Shown: positions 38,496-47,833, counted from the stretch's first letter. The stretch: 64,000 bases of DNA from Halobacteriovoraceae bacterium (GCA_002707495.1 PAMZ01000005.1:1-64000), one strand, 5' to 3'. Program-made: numbers and translations. The notes: generated by a model not told the origin, from the letters alone.

Positions 38496-39751
38496 GCTTT
38501 CACCCTTTCAATATTTGCCCCTAAGTCTTTCAATTTTCCACAGAGATTTTCATAGCCTCGATCCAAATGATAAATTCTATTGATCTCCGACTCCCCAGCT
38601 GTAACCAAAGCTGCCAAAATCAGAGCCGCAGAAGCTCTTAGGTCCGTGCACATAACGGGGGCAGGACTTAAGTTTGTTTGACCTTCAATGATAGCGGCAG
38701 AAGCTTCTAATTCAATATCCATTCCCATTCTGACAAGTTCAGGCACGTGCATAAATCTATTTTCAAAAATATTTTCTCGGACAAAAGACAAGCCATTGCT
38801 AATTCCCATCAAGGCCATGAGCTGAGCTTGAACATCAGTAGGAAAGCCAGGAAATGGTGCTGTATCTATCTTTGTTCCATTGAGTTTTCCAGAGGGAAAC
38901 ACTTCTATCGCATTATCATGTGTCTCTAATTTCGCTCCCATTTTTATGAGAACATCTATAACTGCTTTTATATGTTCAGGATGAAAATGCGTGACCTTAA
39001 TATGAGAGTCCGTCATAAGTCCTGCGATGATATAAGTCGCCGCCTCAATTCGATCTCCTATAATAGAATATTTAATTTCTTTTGCTGGCTTATACGATTT
39101 GAAATCACGACCTTTAATAGTAATTCTTGAAGTACCTGCTCCTTGAATATCGCAGCCGAATTCTTTGAGGAAATTTGCCAAGTCCTCTATCTCAGGTTCT
39201 CTAGCAGCATTGCTAATTAAGGTTTCGCCCTCTGCCCAAACAGCCGCCATCATAAGATTTTCGGTTGCTCCCACAGACGGAAAATCGAGGTCGATTTTTG
39301 CCCCTTTGAGCCTATCTGCTTTTGCTTTTACATAACCTTTCTCGAGAATAATCTCCGCTCCTAACGCCTCCATTCCGGTCAGATGAATATCAACTGGACG
39401 GGAACCAATAGCACATCCTCCAGGAAGAGATACGACAGCTTCACCAAACCTAGAAAGTAGAGGGCCAAGAACCAATATTGAGGCTCTCATTTTCCGAACA
39501 AGATCATAATCGGCATAAGTTTTATTCACACTCGTGCAATCCACGGACTTTAAGTCCTCGATACCAGCACCTAGACTCTCTAGAATCTGCATAAAAAACT
39601 TAATATCGCTCAAACCAGGAAGATTTTTAAATTCAATTTTTTCTGGAAACAATAATGTCGCTGCCAAAATAGGTAAAGTAGCATTCTTCGACGCGGAAAT
39701 TGCGACTTCCCCCTTAAGTTTTGTTGGGCCTTTAATAATAAGTTTATCCAT
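38492..39751 (-). CDS. murA: UDP-N-acetylglucosamine 1-carboxyvinyltransferase
   Basis: First committed step of peptidoglycan synthesis, transferring enolpyruvate from PEP to UDP-GlcNAc. The active-site loop GGCAIGSRPVDIH keeps the fosfomycin-sensitive cysteine, and KNATLPILAA near the start and DLRASAALILAAL near the end are typical of the family. 419 residues is standard. It lies eight bases after prmC on the same strand. Confidence 0.97.
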   Translation of the reverse strand: MDKLIIKGPTKLKGEVAISASKNATLPILAATLLFPEKIEFKNLPGLSDIKFFMQILESLGAGIEDLKSVDCTSVNKTYADYDLVRKMRASILVLGPLLSRFGEAVVSLPGGCAIGSRPVDIHLTGMEALGAEIILEKGYVKAKADRLKGAKIDLDFPSVGATENLMMAAVWAEGETLISNAAREPEIEDLANFLKEFGCDIQGAGTSRITIKGRDFKSYKPAKEIKYSIIGDRIEAATYIIAGLMTDSHIKVTHFHPEHIKAVIDVLIKMGAKLETHDNAIEVFPSGKLNGTKIDTAPFPGFPTDVQAQLMALMGISNGLSFVRENIFENRFMHVPELVRMGMDIELEASAAIIEGQTNLSPAPVMCTDLRASAALILAALVTAGESEINRIYHLDRGYENLCGKLKDLGANIERVKA

Positions 39752-39759
39752 AAAAATTC

Positions 39760-40587
39760 CTATTTATAGCAAATCAAAAAACGATCTCGATTTGTATAGT
39801 CCTCTAAAATCTCTGTTCTTGTAAAGTTTGAAAGTGAGAGTTTTTGTAGTGCTGCAAGGTGATCTTCATGTCCTTCCATTAAGAAAATACCTTTCTCACT
39901 AAGGTTATTCGATACTTGCTGAAACAAGTCAGAAAACCAATCATTATAGTCTTCATCAGCTAAAAAGAGAGCTGTTTGTGGCTCAAACTTTAATACCTGT
40001 TCATGAACTTCATCACTTTCTTTGATATAGGGTGGATTTGAAACAATCAGGTCAAATTTCTTATTTATACCATTTAATCTGTCTGTGCATTCTAAAGTTA
40101 ATTGAGTTTCTTCAAGAATTTTGTTTTGATGTCGACTTAGATTGATAGAGGCAACCTTTAACGCAAGTTCTGAAATATCGGTTGCAAGTATTTTAACTCC
40201 CGGGCACTCCATTGCGATGGAAAGAGAGATACAACCCGAACCGACTCCAATCTCAGCCAATGTTTTAAGATTATTGTTTTTAATTAGACTTATGGCCCTC
40301 TCTACTAAAATTTCAGTTTCAGAGCGAGGAATAAGAACATCTTTATTAACAAAGAATTCTGACCTATAAAAAAATTTACTTTCCGTTAAATATTCAAGTG
40401 GAACACCAGATCTGACTTGGTCAAAAAAATCATCATGGGTATTCAAATATACTTCGTCACGATTGAGTCCGGAGTATTCTAAAAATTTTTCGCTGAAATA
40501 ATTGATATCAAGACCAGGATAAAACTTTTTCAGGGATTGCTTATGAGCGTTGAAGTATTCTTTCAAATGCTCATTGACGGATTTCAT
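39760..40587 (-). CDS. prmC: Release factor glutamine methyltransferase
   Basis: Methylates the glutamine of the GGQ motif in peptide release factors using SAM. The N-terminal helical release-factor-binding region is followed by the SAM motif LAEIGVGSGCISLSIA and the catalytic NPPYI. LIPRSETEILVE is the family linker motif. 275 residues. Three bases separate it from prfA, its substrate's gene, the usual prfA-prmC pairing. Confidence 0.96.
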   Translation of the reverse strand: MKSVNEHLKEYFNAHKQSLKKFYPGLDINYFSEKFLEYSGLNRDEVYLNTHDDFFDQVRSGVPLEYLTESKFFYRSEFFVNKDVLIPRSETEILVERAISLIKNNNLKTLAEIGVGSGCISLSIAMECPGVKILATDISELALKVASINLSRHQNKILEETQLTLECTDRLNGINKKFDLIVSNPPYIKESDEVHEQVLKFEPQTALFLADEDYNDWFSDLFQQVSNNLSEKGIFLMEGHEDHLAALQKLSLSNFTRTEILEDYTNRDRFLICYK

Positions 40588-40590
40588 ATC

Positions 40591-41664
40591 CTATTCTTCT
40601 TGCCCTTTAAGGAGCTGAGCTTGATTATGCGCAACAAGTGCTTCTGTCACTGGGGCCAGATCACCTTCAATAATTTTATCCAGTGAGTATAAGGTCAAAT
40701 TGATCCTATGATCAGACAGTCTTCCTTGAGGAAAATTATATGTTCTGATTCGTTCAGAGCGATCTCCTGTCCCAACAAGACCTTTTCTTTTCGCTGCCTC
40801 TTCGTCGTGTGCTTCTTGAACCATTCGATCATAAATTCTATTTTTAAGAATCTTTAGGGCCTTCTCTTTATTTTTTAATTGTGATTTTTCATCTTGAATG
40901 GCCACCACAGTATTAGTTGGAAGGTGTGTCACTCTAACGGCAGAGTCGGTGGTGTTAACAGACTGTCCACCTTTTCCACCAGATCTATAAACATCAATTC
41001 GGACATCATTCATATCGAGATCAAACTCAACGTCATCTGCCTCTGGCATAACTGCAACAGTAATTGTTGAAGTGTGAACACGTCCTTGAGATTCGGTCTC
41101 CGGGACCCGCTGAACTCGATGCACACCTGATTCATATTTCATGATTGAATAAACTTTATCGCCGGTGACATTGAGAATAACTTCTTTATAACCTGAGTCA
41201 GACTCACTAGCAGATACTAACTCTGCTTTAAATCCTAATGTACTCCAATAGTTTTTATACATTCTCCAAACATCGCCTACGAAGATTGAAGATTCATCTC
41301 CACCAGCACCTGCACGAAGTTCAACCATACAGTTTTTGTTATCTAGTGGGTCTTTCGGAAGAAGTAGAACTTTAAGACGCTCTTCAAACTTTGGTATTTG
41401 GCCTTCAAATTCAGATATCTCTTCTTTGGCCATCTCTCGCATGTCTTCGTCTTTCTCATTGGCGAGAATTTCTTTGGCACCTTCAAGATCTGATTTTATT
41501 TTTTTATACTCTTTATAGCATTGAACGAGTTCTTCAATATTGCTGCGTTCTTCACTAACAGCTTTAAATTCTTTTTGACGATCGTAGAGAGTGGGATCAC
41601 TCATTTTTTCCGTCAACTCTTCAAAGCGTTTTACAACTTCATCAAGTTTATCAAACATGGACAT
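40591..41664 (-). CDS. prfA: Peptide chain release factor 1
   Basis: Terminates translation at UAA and UAG. The GGQ loop reads SGGKGGQSVNTTDSAVR, and the stop-codon recognition motif is PET in RVPETESQGR (PxT, the RF1 type as opposed to SPF of RF2). 357 residues is standard. GGAG precedes the first ATG, with a second ATG two codons later. It is preceded by the DUF1385 gene with a two-base gap. Confidence 0.97.
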   Translation of the reverse strand: MSMFDKLDEVVKRFEELTEKMSDPTLYDRQKEFKAVSEERSNIEELVQCYKEYKKIKSDLEGAKEILANEKDEDMREMAKEEISEFEGQIPKFEERLKVLLLPKDPLDNKNCMVELRAGAGGDESSIFVGDVWRMYKNYWSTLGFKAELVSASESDSGYKEVILNVTGDKVYSIMKYESGVHRVQRVPETESQGRVHTSTITVAVMPEADDVEFDLDMNDVRIDVYRSGGKGGQSVNTTDSAVRVTHLPTNTVVAIQDEKSQLKNKEKALKILKNRIYDRMVQEAHDEEAAKRKGLVGTGDRSERIRTYNFPQGRLSDHRINLTLYSLDKIIEGDLAPVTEALVAHNQAQLLKGQEE

Positions 41665-41666
41665 GG

Positions 41667-42842
41667 TTAAGACTCCAGGAAATCTCCAAGAGTCGAGTTG
41701 GTGGATTCCATTGCAGCAATAGAATCAATATCAACTTCTTCAACTTGAAGAACTTTTTCAGATTTTTGTTTTAATTCATATTTTTCTTCGAGAAAAAGAA
41801 CCGCCTTAATAGAAGCCAATGCAACTTCTAGCTGCTGATCATCTGGTTCCTTTGTCGTAAGTTTTTGAAGCATCATCCCCGGCATACTTAATGCTTTACA
41901 AAGAGGGTTGCCTGCATGCTTTCCTGCAAACTTTATAATCTCATATGAGATACCCGCCACTGGAAGCATAAGAGGTATTTTAATAAAGATTGCTACCACA
42001 TGCTTGATATTAGGATAGATTCTCTCCGCTACAAAACCTGTACCACCTTGAGGTATCCAAGTATTAACCCAGCTCTCAACAGGTATGATTACGAATAAGA
42101 CGGAAAACAAAATAATCGAGATAAAAAGAACAAAGAAAATAAAAGAGGTCCCACATCTTGGATGAAGAGTCGTGTATTTTCTTGCGTTTTCCACAGTGAG
42201 GTCTTCTCCTGCTTCAAAAGTAGAGATCGATTTATGTTCAGCACCGTGGTATTGAAATACTCTTCTAATATCAGGGATTAGACCGATAAGGCCTATATAG
42301 AGGATAAAAACACAGGCTTTAATAAAACCATCGATAGCATGAAAGGCGAAACCATCAAGATCCCATCCAAAACTGAACCATTGATTTAGCCCCTCTGTCG
42401 CTGCGTGAGGAACAAAAACGAACAGCCCCATACCAAATGCAAAACTAGTGGCAATAGTTAAATATGTCTGCCAATCAATTTTCTCTTTCGCTTTTTTTTC
42501 TGCCTCAAATTGCTCGACCGTCTTGCCTTTTTTTAAGGCTTCTGCTTTGAGCTCTTCATCCATGGCAATATTGGCTGAATAATTAAGGGAAACAACTCCA
42601 TTGGCCATGGCTTCGATCAGCATAACAACACCACGAAGAAATGGCTTTTTCATGAATGATAATTTCTGAGAAATCCCGTACCATTGGTCTCGGCGAAGGC
42701 GAATTTTACCATCAGGCTTTCTCACTGCCACCACAAAAGCATTTGGAGAACGCATCATCACGCCCTCTATAACTGCTTGTCCGCCAATCGAAGTAAATTG
42801 CTTGGCCAGTGAAAGTGAAATCCGTTTCAAAATTCTTACCAT
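41667..42842 (-). CDS. DUF1385 membrane protein
   Basis: 391 residues. The N-terminus has the family signature GGQAVIEGVMMRSPN; the centre contains several membrane helices (around 140-165, 180-200, 230-255 and 280-300), and YHGAEHKSISTFEAGE and TLHPRCGTSFIF are conserved in DUF1385. Function is not established in general. The family is often found beside prfA and rho, as here. An insertion of charged helix at 75-115 precedes the first helix. Confidence 0.9.
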   Translation of the reverse strand: MVRILKRISLSLAKQFTSIGGQAVIEGVMMRSPNAFVVAVRKPDGKIRLRRDQWYGISQKLSFMKKPFLRGVVMLIEAMANGVVSLNYSANIAMDEELKAEALKKGKTVEQFEAEKKAKEKIDWQTYLTIATSFAFGMGLFVFVPHAATEGLNQWFSFGWDLDGFAFHAIDGFIKACVFILYIGLIGLIPDIRRVFQYHGAEHKSISTFEAGEDLTVENARKYTTLHPRCGTSFIFFVLFISIILFSVLFVIIPVESWVNTWIPQGGTGFVAERIYPNIKHVVAIFIKIPLMLPVAGISYEIIKFAGKHAGNPLCKALSMPGMMLQKLTTKEPDDQQLEVALASIKAVLFLEEKYELKQKSEKVLQVEEVDIDSIAAMESTNSTLGDFLES

Positions 42843-42846
42843 TATA

Positions 42847-44094
42847 TTAACCGTTCATTGACTCCAGGAAAGCATCATTTGTTTTAGAGTTTTTAATCTT
42901 ATCTAAAATGAACTCCATAGAATCAATTGTATTCATAGGGTGAAGCACTCGACGAAGGACAAATACTTTTTGCAGGTCAGCTCCTTGCATAAGTAGATCT
43001 TCTTTTCTTGTGGCTGATTTATTAACGTCAAGACAAGGAAAGATTCTCTTTTCCATAAGTTTTCTATCAAGTTGAATTTCTGAATTACCAGTTCCTTTAA
43101 ATTCTTCAAAGATAACTTCATCCATTCTCGAACCGGTATCGATAAGCGCCGTAGCGATAATCGTAAGTGATCCACCTTTTTCAATATTTCTGGCTGCACC
43201 AAAAAATCTTTTTGGTCTGTGAAGGGCGTTTGAATCAACCCCACCAGAAAGAATTTTTCCGGAAGCTGGAACAACTGTGTTGTAAGCTCTCGCCAGACGA
43301 GTAATTGAATCGAGTAAAATGACAACATCTTGACCCGCTTCAACTAATCTTTTGGCTTTCTCAATAACCATCTCAGCTACTTGAACGTGACGAGAAGCAG
43401 GTTCATCAAAGGTTGATGAGACAACCTCAGCATGAACTGATCTCTTCATATCTGTAACTTCTTCTGGTCTTTCATCAATGAGTAGGACAATAAGCTTTGC
43501 TTTTTTATGATTTGCTGCAATCGCATTAGCGATGTCCTGAAGAAGAACTGTCTTACCTGCTTTAGGAGGAGCAACAATTAAACATCTTTGCCCAAAACCC
43601 TGAGGAACAAATAGATCAATGATCCTTGTGGAGTATCCACCTGGCTCAGCTTCTAAATTAATTTTTTTATTGGGATAAAGTGGAGTGAGGTTATCAAAAA
43701 GTACGGTTTGTTTGTGTTTTTCGGGGGCCTGCATGTTGATAGTTTCGATCTTTAGTAGCGCGAAATATCTCTCCCCTTCTTTTGGAGGTCTAATCTCCCC
43801 TTTAATAGTATCTCCCGTTCTTAAACTGAAACGTCTTATTTGAGAAGGAGAAACGTAGATATCATCAGCACCCGGCAGGTAGTTATATCCTGGTGATCTC
43901 AAAAACCCGAAACCATCATTGAGAATGTCTAAAACACCTTCTCCATAAATGGCTTCGTTTTCTTCCGCTGTCTTTTTGAGAAGAGCAAAGATGATCTCAT
44001 GTTTTTTCATGCTGGCAGCATTTTCAATTTCTAGCTTGCCGGCCATCTTGGTGAGTTCTTTGATTTCCTTCTCTCGTAATTCATTTAAATGCAT
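42847..44094 (-). CDS. rho: Transcription termination factor Rho
   Basis: 415 residues. The N-terminal Rho_N helix domain ([19 protein letters not shown] region) is followed by the cold-shock RNA-binding domain with GFGFLRSP, then the ATPase core: Walker A APPKAGKT, Walker [18 protein letters not shown]-loop [21 protein letters not shown] and the R-loop. Heads the rho-DUF1385-prfA-prmC-murA-HIT operon behind a strong promoter and palindrome. No rpmE follows, unlike in many bacteria. Confidence 0.97.
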   Translation of the reverse strand: MHLNELREKEIKELTKMAGKLEIENAASMKKHEIIFALLKKTAEENEAIYGEGVLDILNDGFGFLRSPGYNYLPGADDIYVSPSQIRRFSLRTGDTIKGEIRPPKEGERYFALLKIETINMQAPEKHKQTVLFDNLTPLYPNKKINLEAEPGGYSTRIIDLFVPQGFGQRCLIVAPPKAGKTVLLQDIANAIAANHKKAKLIVLLIDERPEEVTDMKRSVHAEVVSSTFDEPASRHVQVAEMVIEKAKRLVEAGQDVVILLDSITRLARAYNTVVPASGKILSGGVDSNALHRPKRFFGAARNIEKGGSLTIIATALIDTGSRMDEVIFEEFKGTGNSEIQLDRKLMEKRIFPCLDVNKSATRKEDLLMQGADLQKVFVLRRVLHPMNTIDSMEFILDKIKNSKTNDAFLESMNG

Positions 44095-44153
44095 TGGGTT
44101 AACTCCAGAATATAAATTTGGGGGTTCGTTATTTTTGGTGATATATAAGATAT

Positions 44154-44173
44154 ATCTAAATAGTGATTTAGAT
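44154..44173. repeat. Perfect 20-base palindrome at the rho transcription start
   Basis: ATCTAAAT (44154-44161), spacer AGTG, ATTTAGAT (44166-44173). The palindrome begins two bases past the -10 box of the rho promoter on the minus strand, so it covers the expected start of transcription. It could be an operator or a hairpin at the 5' end of the rho mRNA. Confidence 0.6.
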
Positions 44174-44175
44174 TC

Positions 44176-44203
44176 ATAATAACCTGAAAAGAATTGTTGT
44201 CAA
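44176..44203 (-). promoter_or_regulatory. Sigma-70 type promoter for the rho operon
   Basis: On the minus strand TTGACA (44198-44203) and TATTAT (44176-44181) are separated by 16 bases. Transcription would start near 44169, giving a leader of about 75 bases before rho. It abuts the start of ruvX on the other strand. Confidence 0.65.
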
Positions 44204-44208
44204 GCTTT

Positions 44209-44646
44209 ATGGACATTAGGAATAAACGTATTCTCGCAATTGACTATGGGCGCAAAGTTACTGGTGTGGCCCAGTTCCATGCGGGCTCTGATCCCTTCCC
44301 TATTGCTTTTGGTAAAATCATCTATAAATCAGACGAACAACTTCAATCAGAAATCTGTAAAATTGTTGAAGATGAATTCATAGATATTTTAGTTATTGGG
44401 GTCCCCTATTTTACGGATGGCAATGAGTCTACTCTCACAAAGGAGATTAAATCCTTTATCGCACAGCTCAAATCGAAGCTTCAGATCCCTGTATATGAAG
44501 AGGACGAGACTCTCACCACTTTTGAAGCAGAAGAGCGAATGAAGAATGATCCTGCCTATAACTTTAAAATAGACATGAAAAAGATTGACGAACTTTGTGC
44601 GGTAATAATTCTTGAACAATTTTATAAAAACTCGCAAAACAAATAA
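44209..44646 (+). CDS. ruvX: RuvX/YqgF-family Holliday junction resolvase-like protein
   Basis: 145 residues of the YqgF RNase-H-like fold. ILAIDYGRKVTGVA holds the first catalytic Asp, ILVIGVPYF the second strand and EEDETLTTFEAEERM the third motif. The family takes part in 16S rRNA 5' maturation and Holliday junction processing. The ATG at 44209 is preferred over TTG at 44194, which lies at the edge of the divergent rho promoter and has no ribosome binding site; neither start has a strong one. mltG follows 24 bases later, as often seen. Confidence 0.85.
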   Translation: MDIRNKRILAIDYGRKVTGVAQFHAGSDPFPIAFGKIIYKSDEQLQSEICKIVEDEFIDILVIGVPYFTDGNESTLTKEIKSFIAQLKSKLQIPVYEEDETLTTFEAEERMKNDPAYNFKIDMKKIDELCAVIILEQFYKNSQNK

Positions 44647-44670
44647 CTCTCCATTAAAATATTTCCAGTC

Positions 44671-45702
44671 ATGAAGTTAAAACTATTATTTGCTGTAATT
44701 GTTATTGCCGTTATTGCTGTTGGAAGTGCAGTGGGATACCTAGGATATCTTCTGTATGAACCCTATATGGGAGAAGCAACAACTTTCACTGTAAAGCGTG
44801 GAGATAATTTTCCGGCCATTAACGGAAGACTTATTAAAGCGGGAATTATTAAAAGTCCCCGTGTCTTTCATCGTTACGTCATGTTTAAAGATAAATTATC
44901 ATCCTTTAAATATGGCACTTACGAAATTCCTCAAGGCGCTAGTATGGAGAAGGTTCTCGACATACTTACTGAAGGTGTACCAATTTTAGAAAGGCTCACC
45001 ATTCCTGAGGGAAAAAATCTCTACGAGATTGGAGATATCCTAGAGCAGAAGGATATAGTTAAAAAAGCTGAATTCGTAGAGCTCGCCAAGGATAAAAAAA
45101 TCGTAAAAGAACTTTTAGGAATTGAAGCTCCTTCATTGGAAGGCTATCTTTTTCCTGATACCTATATGCTTCCCCCTCAAGTGTCAGCTAAAGAGATTAT
45201 CAATATTATGGTGAGGGAGTTTAAACGAAAAACATCAAACCTTGATTTATCGGCAAGTTTTTTATCTCCTCATGAAGTCGTGATACTAGCTTCTATAGTA
45301 GAAAAAGAAACAGGAGCTGCTTGGGAGCGTCCAACAATAGCTGGAGTCTACTTAAATAGATTAAAAAAGAAGATGCGATTGCAAGCTGATCCCACGACGA
45401 TTTATGGCATTTGGGAACGTTATAGAGGCAACCTTAGAAGATCTGATCTTTTAGAAAAAACAGCTTATAACACTTATAAAATGTCAGGTCTTCCTTTGGG
45501 GCCCATTGCAAACCCTTCACTCGCAGCTATCGAAGCCGTATTGAAGCCTAAGTCTCACAATTTTATTTATTTTGTATCAAAAAATGATGGAACCCACGTA
45601 TTCTCTTCCACCTATGCTGAACATAATAAAGCAGTAGATTACTGGCAAAGAAACCGTAGAAATAGACAGGGTAGAAGTTGGCGAGACCTTAAACAGGACT
45701 AG
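44671..45702 (+). CDS. mltG: Endolytic murein transglycosylase MltG
   Basis: 343 residues. An N-terminal membrane helix (LLFAVIVIAVIAVGSAVGYLG region) anchors a periplasmic LysM-like and YceG domain. The catalytic glutamate lies in ILASIVEKETGA and the family motifs EGYLFPDTY, QADPTTIYG and TYKMSGLPLGPIANPS are intact. It cleaves nascent glycan strands during septal and lateral wall growth. It is next to ruvX on the same strand. Confidence 0.94.
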   Translation: MKLKLLFAVIVIAVIAVGSAVGYLGYLLYEPYMGEATTFTVKRGDNFPAINGRLIKAGIIKSPRVFHRYVMFKDKLSSFKYGTYEIPQGASMEKVLDILTEGVPILERLTIPEGKNLYEIGDILEQKDIVKKAEFVELAKDKKIVKELLGIEAPSLEGYLFPDTYMLPPQVSAKEIINIMVREFKRKTSNLDLSASFLSPHEVVILASIVEKETGAAWERPTIAGVYLNRLKKKMRLQADPTTIYGIWERYRGNLRRSDLLEKTAYNTYKMSGLPLGPIANPSLAAIEAVLKPKSHNFIYFVSKNDGTHVFSSTYAEHNKAVDYWQRNRRNRQGRSWRDLKQD

Positions 45703-45708
45703 AGACTT

Positions 45709-47046
45709 CTAGGGGCAAGGCTTAATATTCTTAAATTCATCTTGAACTTGCTGTCCAAAAAGATTGTAAGAAAGATCAACAAATGTTTCGTTTTGGACTC
45801 TCGAACTCCAGGGATTAAAAGTAAAGGTAAAGGCTTTAGTTCCTTTTTCCTCCAAAATTGAAGTTGGCTGGAGATTGGAATCTAGTTTTGAGACAAAGTT
45901 AAAGTTAGGAACTTCAATAGTTCTTGTTCCTCTATTATAAATACGATTTGTTCTGGTGGTAAATTCTCCAATCCAAACATCTGTATCTCTAATACAAACC
46001 GGTCTTCTTACCGCCAGTTCATACACTCCACTCCAAGCTCTTTTTTTAAACTCAAACTCCCATTTAAAATAGCGTCCAAGCTCGCTTAGTTCCCTACTAA
46101 CGGTGGTCATCTCAGTATGATTAACAGTCGTTCCTCGAAGCACATCTGCTCGTAAAGCATCTAACCTATATAATGATAAGTTTGGGTTGCATCGATTCGG
46201 ATCCATCGGTTGCCCCAAGAAATCCAAACAAGAAATATTAGTCACGTGGTGATAATGGCTAAGCTCTCCTGCGAGAACATTACTATTATTTAAAAAGTTA
46301 TAGAGATTTCCACTCATCTCCTGACTTAAAGTGCCTACTAACTCTCCACTTTTATTGATTAAGGGAGAACCCAAAGATCCAACTTTGCTTTCACACCCAC
46401 TCACAACTTGCATTGGGTGGGCTGAGGATTCGACAAATGGATTTAGATAAGAATTATGGACCGCTAAGCAGTTACTTTTTCTTATGACAGATAAGAATTG
46501 ATTCTCAAAATCTACCCGCCACAAATCAAGTGAGTCTCTATTCACGATTCCATTTTCTGCTAGCCTGGGTGGAGTTCTTTTAGTTTCTTTAATCAGATTA
46601 AAAAAGAGATAATCACCTTTCCACATTGCTGGTTCTAAAAAGGAAATTTTATTGTCTAATTCAATAATTTGCTGACAAGGAATAATCTCTGTTTGAGCTC
46701 CACCAAAAACAGCAAAAATTTCTTCAGAGCAGTACTTGCCCCGTATTCTTACCGCTCTTGGAATACAGCTTGAGCTGGTTACAATTGTATTTGAATTGAC
46801 TAAGGTCCCTGCGCAATAAGTGGGTTTTCCATCAGATATAATAACGATTTTAGCGAGGTATTCTGGGCAACTCGTTTCACCACAATCGAGTCTTTGGTTT
46901 TTAACAAATTCACTTAAATTAGGATCTATATTTCGATTTTGATCTTGTCTTGGACCGTCTTGATCCTTGGAGTTTTTAGCATCCTGCCCACATGAAAGCA
47001 GAGTGAGAATTAGTACCGTTAATAAAATATATTTAGTGTTCATCAT
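45709..47046 (-). CDS. Trypsin-fold lipoprotein lacking catalytic residues
   Basis: 445 residues with a lipobox LLSC (Cys19). Residues about 60-260 resemble a chymotrypsin-type protease: CAGTLVNSNTIVTSSSC corresponds to the strand and TAAHC motif, but His is Ser93; VGSLGSPLI corresponds to GDSGGP, but the nucleophile position is Leu225. The Asp candidate (WKGDYLFFN, Asp145) remains. So it should be a pseudo-protease, perhaps a binding or regulatory protein at the outer membrane. The C-terminal 180 residues form a separate, beta-rich region with several cysteines. No partner gene is evident; its neighbours on both sides are transcribed in the opposite direction. Confidence 0.72.
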   Translation of the reverse strand: MMNTKYILLTVLILTLLSCGQDAKNSKDQDGPRQDQNRNIDPNLSEFVKNQRLDCGETSCPEYLAKIVIISDGKPTYCAGTLVNSNTIVTSSSCIPRAVRIRGKYCSEEIFAVFGGAQTEIIPCQQIIELDNKISFLEPAMWKGDYLFFNLIKETKRTPPRLAENGIVNRDSLDLWRVDFENQFLSVIRKSNCLAVHNSYLNPFVESSAHPMQVVSGCESKVGSLGSPLINKSGELVGTLSQEMSGNLYNFLNNSNVLAGELSHYHHVTNISCLDFLGQPMDPNRCNPNLSLYRLDALRADVLRGTTVNHTEMTTVSRELSELGRYFKWEFEFKKRAWSGVYELAVRRPVCIRDTDVWIGEFTTRTNRIYNRGTRTIEVPNFNFVSKLDSNLQPTSILEEKGTKAFTFTFNPWSSRVQNETFVDLSYNLFGQQVQDEFKNIKPCP

Positions 47047-47110
47047 AGTTCTAGCTTAAATTCTACGAATTCTCTCAAGAAAATGTCAATTTTGCCTAGT
47101 TAAAGAAATA

Positions 47111-47140
47111 TTGAACCTAACCGAAAAGAGACGGTAAAAT
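47111..47140 (+). promoter_or_regulatory. Candidate promoter for the DksA/TraR-like gene
   Basis: TTGAAC (47111-47116) and TAAAAT (47135-47140) are separated by 18 bases. The start would be near 47147, about 40 bases before the ATG at 47186, which has AAGGAG upstream. Confidence 0.45.
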
Positions 47141-47185
47141 AAAAGGAGTGCGTATTAGAGTGCTTGTTATTTTAAGGAGATAGAG

Positions 47186-47557
47186 ATGAATGAGAAAAAA
47201 TTGAAACATTTTGAAGAGAAATTGCTCCAAGCTAGGACGCAAATCGTTAATAGTGGTATTCTCAACGACTTAGAGGATCTAAAAATCAAATCTGACGACC
47301 TCGCTGATGACGCTGATCTTGCAAATAGTACAATAAATCAACAGGTCACATTTAGTATTAGAGCTAAAGAGATGGCTAAACTTAAAAGAATCGACGCTGC
47401 CTTAGGTAGAATCGAAGAAGGGACCTATGGTTACTGCCTAGAGTCTGGAGAAGAGATCTCCGAGAGAAGACTTGAGGGTCAGCCTTGGGCCGAGTACTGC
47501 CTTGAAGTCGCAGAAGAAATGGAACGAGAAAGCGGTCAAAGATTTCGTCGCGCTTAA
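47186..47557 (+). CDS. DksA/TraR-family protein with two of four zinc cysteines
   Basis: 123 residues: a coiled coil (about 1-70) with the tip motif DDADLA at 41-46, matching DxxDxA by which DksA acts in the RNA polymerase secondary channel, then a zinc-finger fold. The finger has Cys84 and Cys105, but the other two positions are Ser87 and Val108. The Pseudomonas DksA2 paralogue has a similar two-cysteine finger and works without zinc. Expected role: modulating initiation with ppGpp, possibly independent of zinc supply. It is followed by a strong terminator and stands as a single gene. Family assignment is firm; zinc independence is inference. Confidence 0.88.
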   Translation: MNEKKLKHFEEKLLQARTQIVNSGILNDLEDLKIKSDDLADDADLANSTINQQVTFSIRAKEMAKLKRIDAALGRIEEGTYGYCLESGEEISERRLEGQPWAEYCLEVAEEMERESGQRFRRA

Positions 47558-47584
47558 GATTCAATCTCAATCTTAAATCTATAT

Positions 47585-47612
47585 AAAGGACAGAAAACTC
47601 TGTCCTTTTTTT
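47585..47612 (+). terminator. Rho-independent terminator after the DksA/TraR-like gene
   Basis: AAAGGACAGA and TCTGTCCTTT (47585-47594 and 47599-47608) form a ten-pair stem with loop AAAC, followed by T-run. It closes the single-gene unit. Confidence 0.9.
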
Positions 47613-47763
47613 GTATCTAATCTTTAGTCAGGTTTGAACATAAATATCTAAAATTACTAAACAATCCCCCTATTATCCTTGGCTTGATATTGTCTAAAAA
47701 TTTTACAGTTGTGAGGGTTTAAACAGTTGGTGCGATGCGTTTGTGTGCTAAGGTGCCAAAATC

Positions 47764-47799
47764 ATTAAGAGAAGGTTGGCAGCTACCTTGCTTCTTAAT
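47764..47799 (+). promoter_or_regulatory. Hairpin in the leader of the subtilase gene
   Basis: ATTAAGAG pairs with TTCTTAAT and AAGGT with ACCTT, with a two-base bulge (GC at 47790-47791) and an eight-base loop, 35 bases before the ATG at 47834. There is no T-run, so it is not a terminator. The rest of the gap 47613-47833 holds no gene I can support. It may stabilise or regulate the mRNA. Confidence 0.45.
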
Positions 47800-47833
47800 A
47801 CGTGAGAAAAGTTTAAAAGAATAGGACGAAAGT

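Noticed and set aside
42933..43343. 136-residue frame inside rho
   Set aside because: Out-of-frame shadow of the conserved ATPase core.
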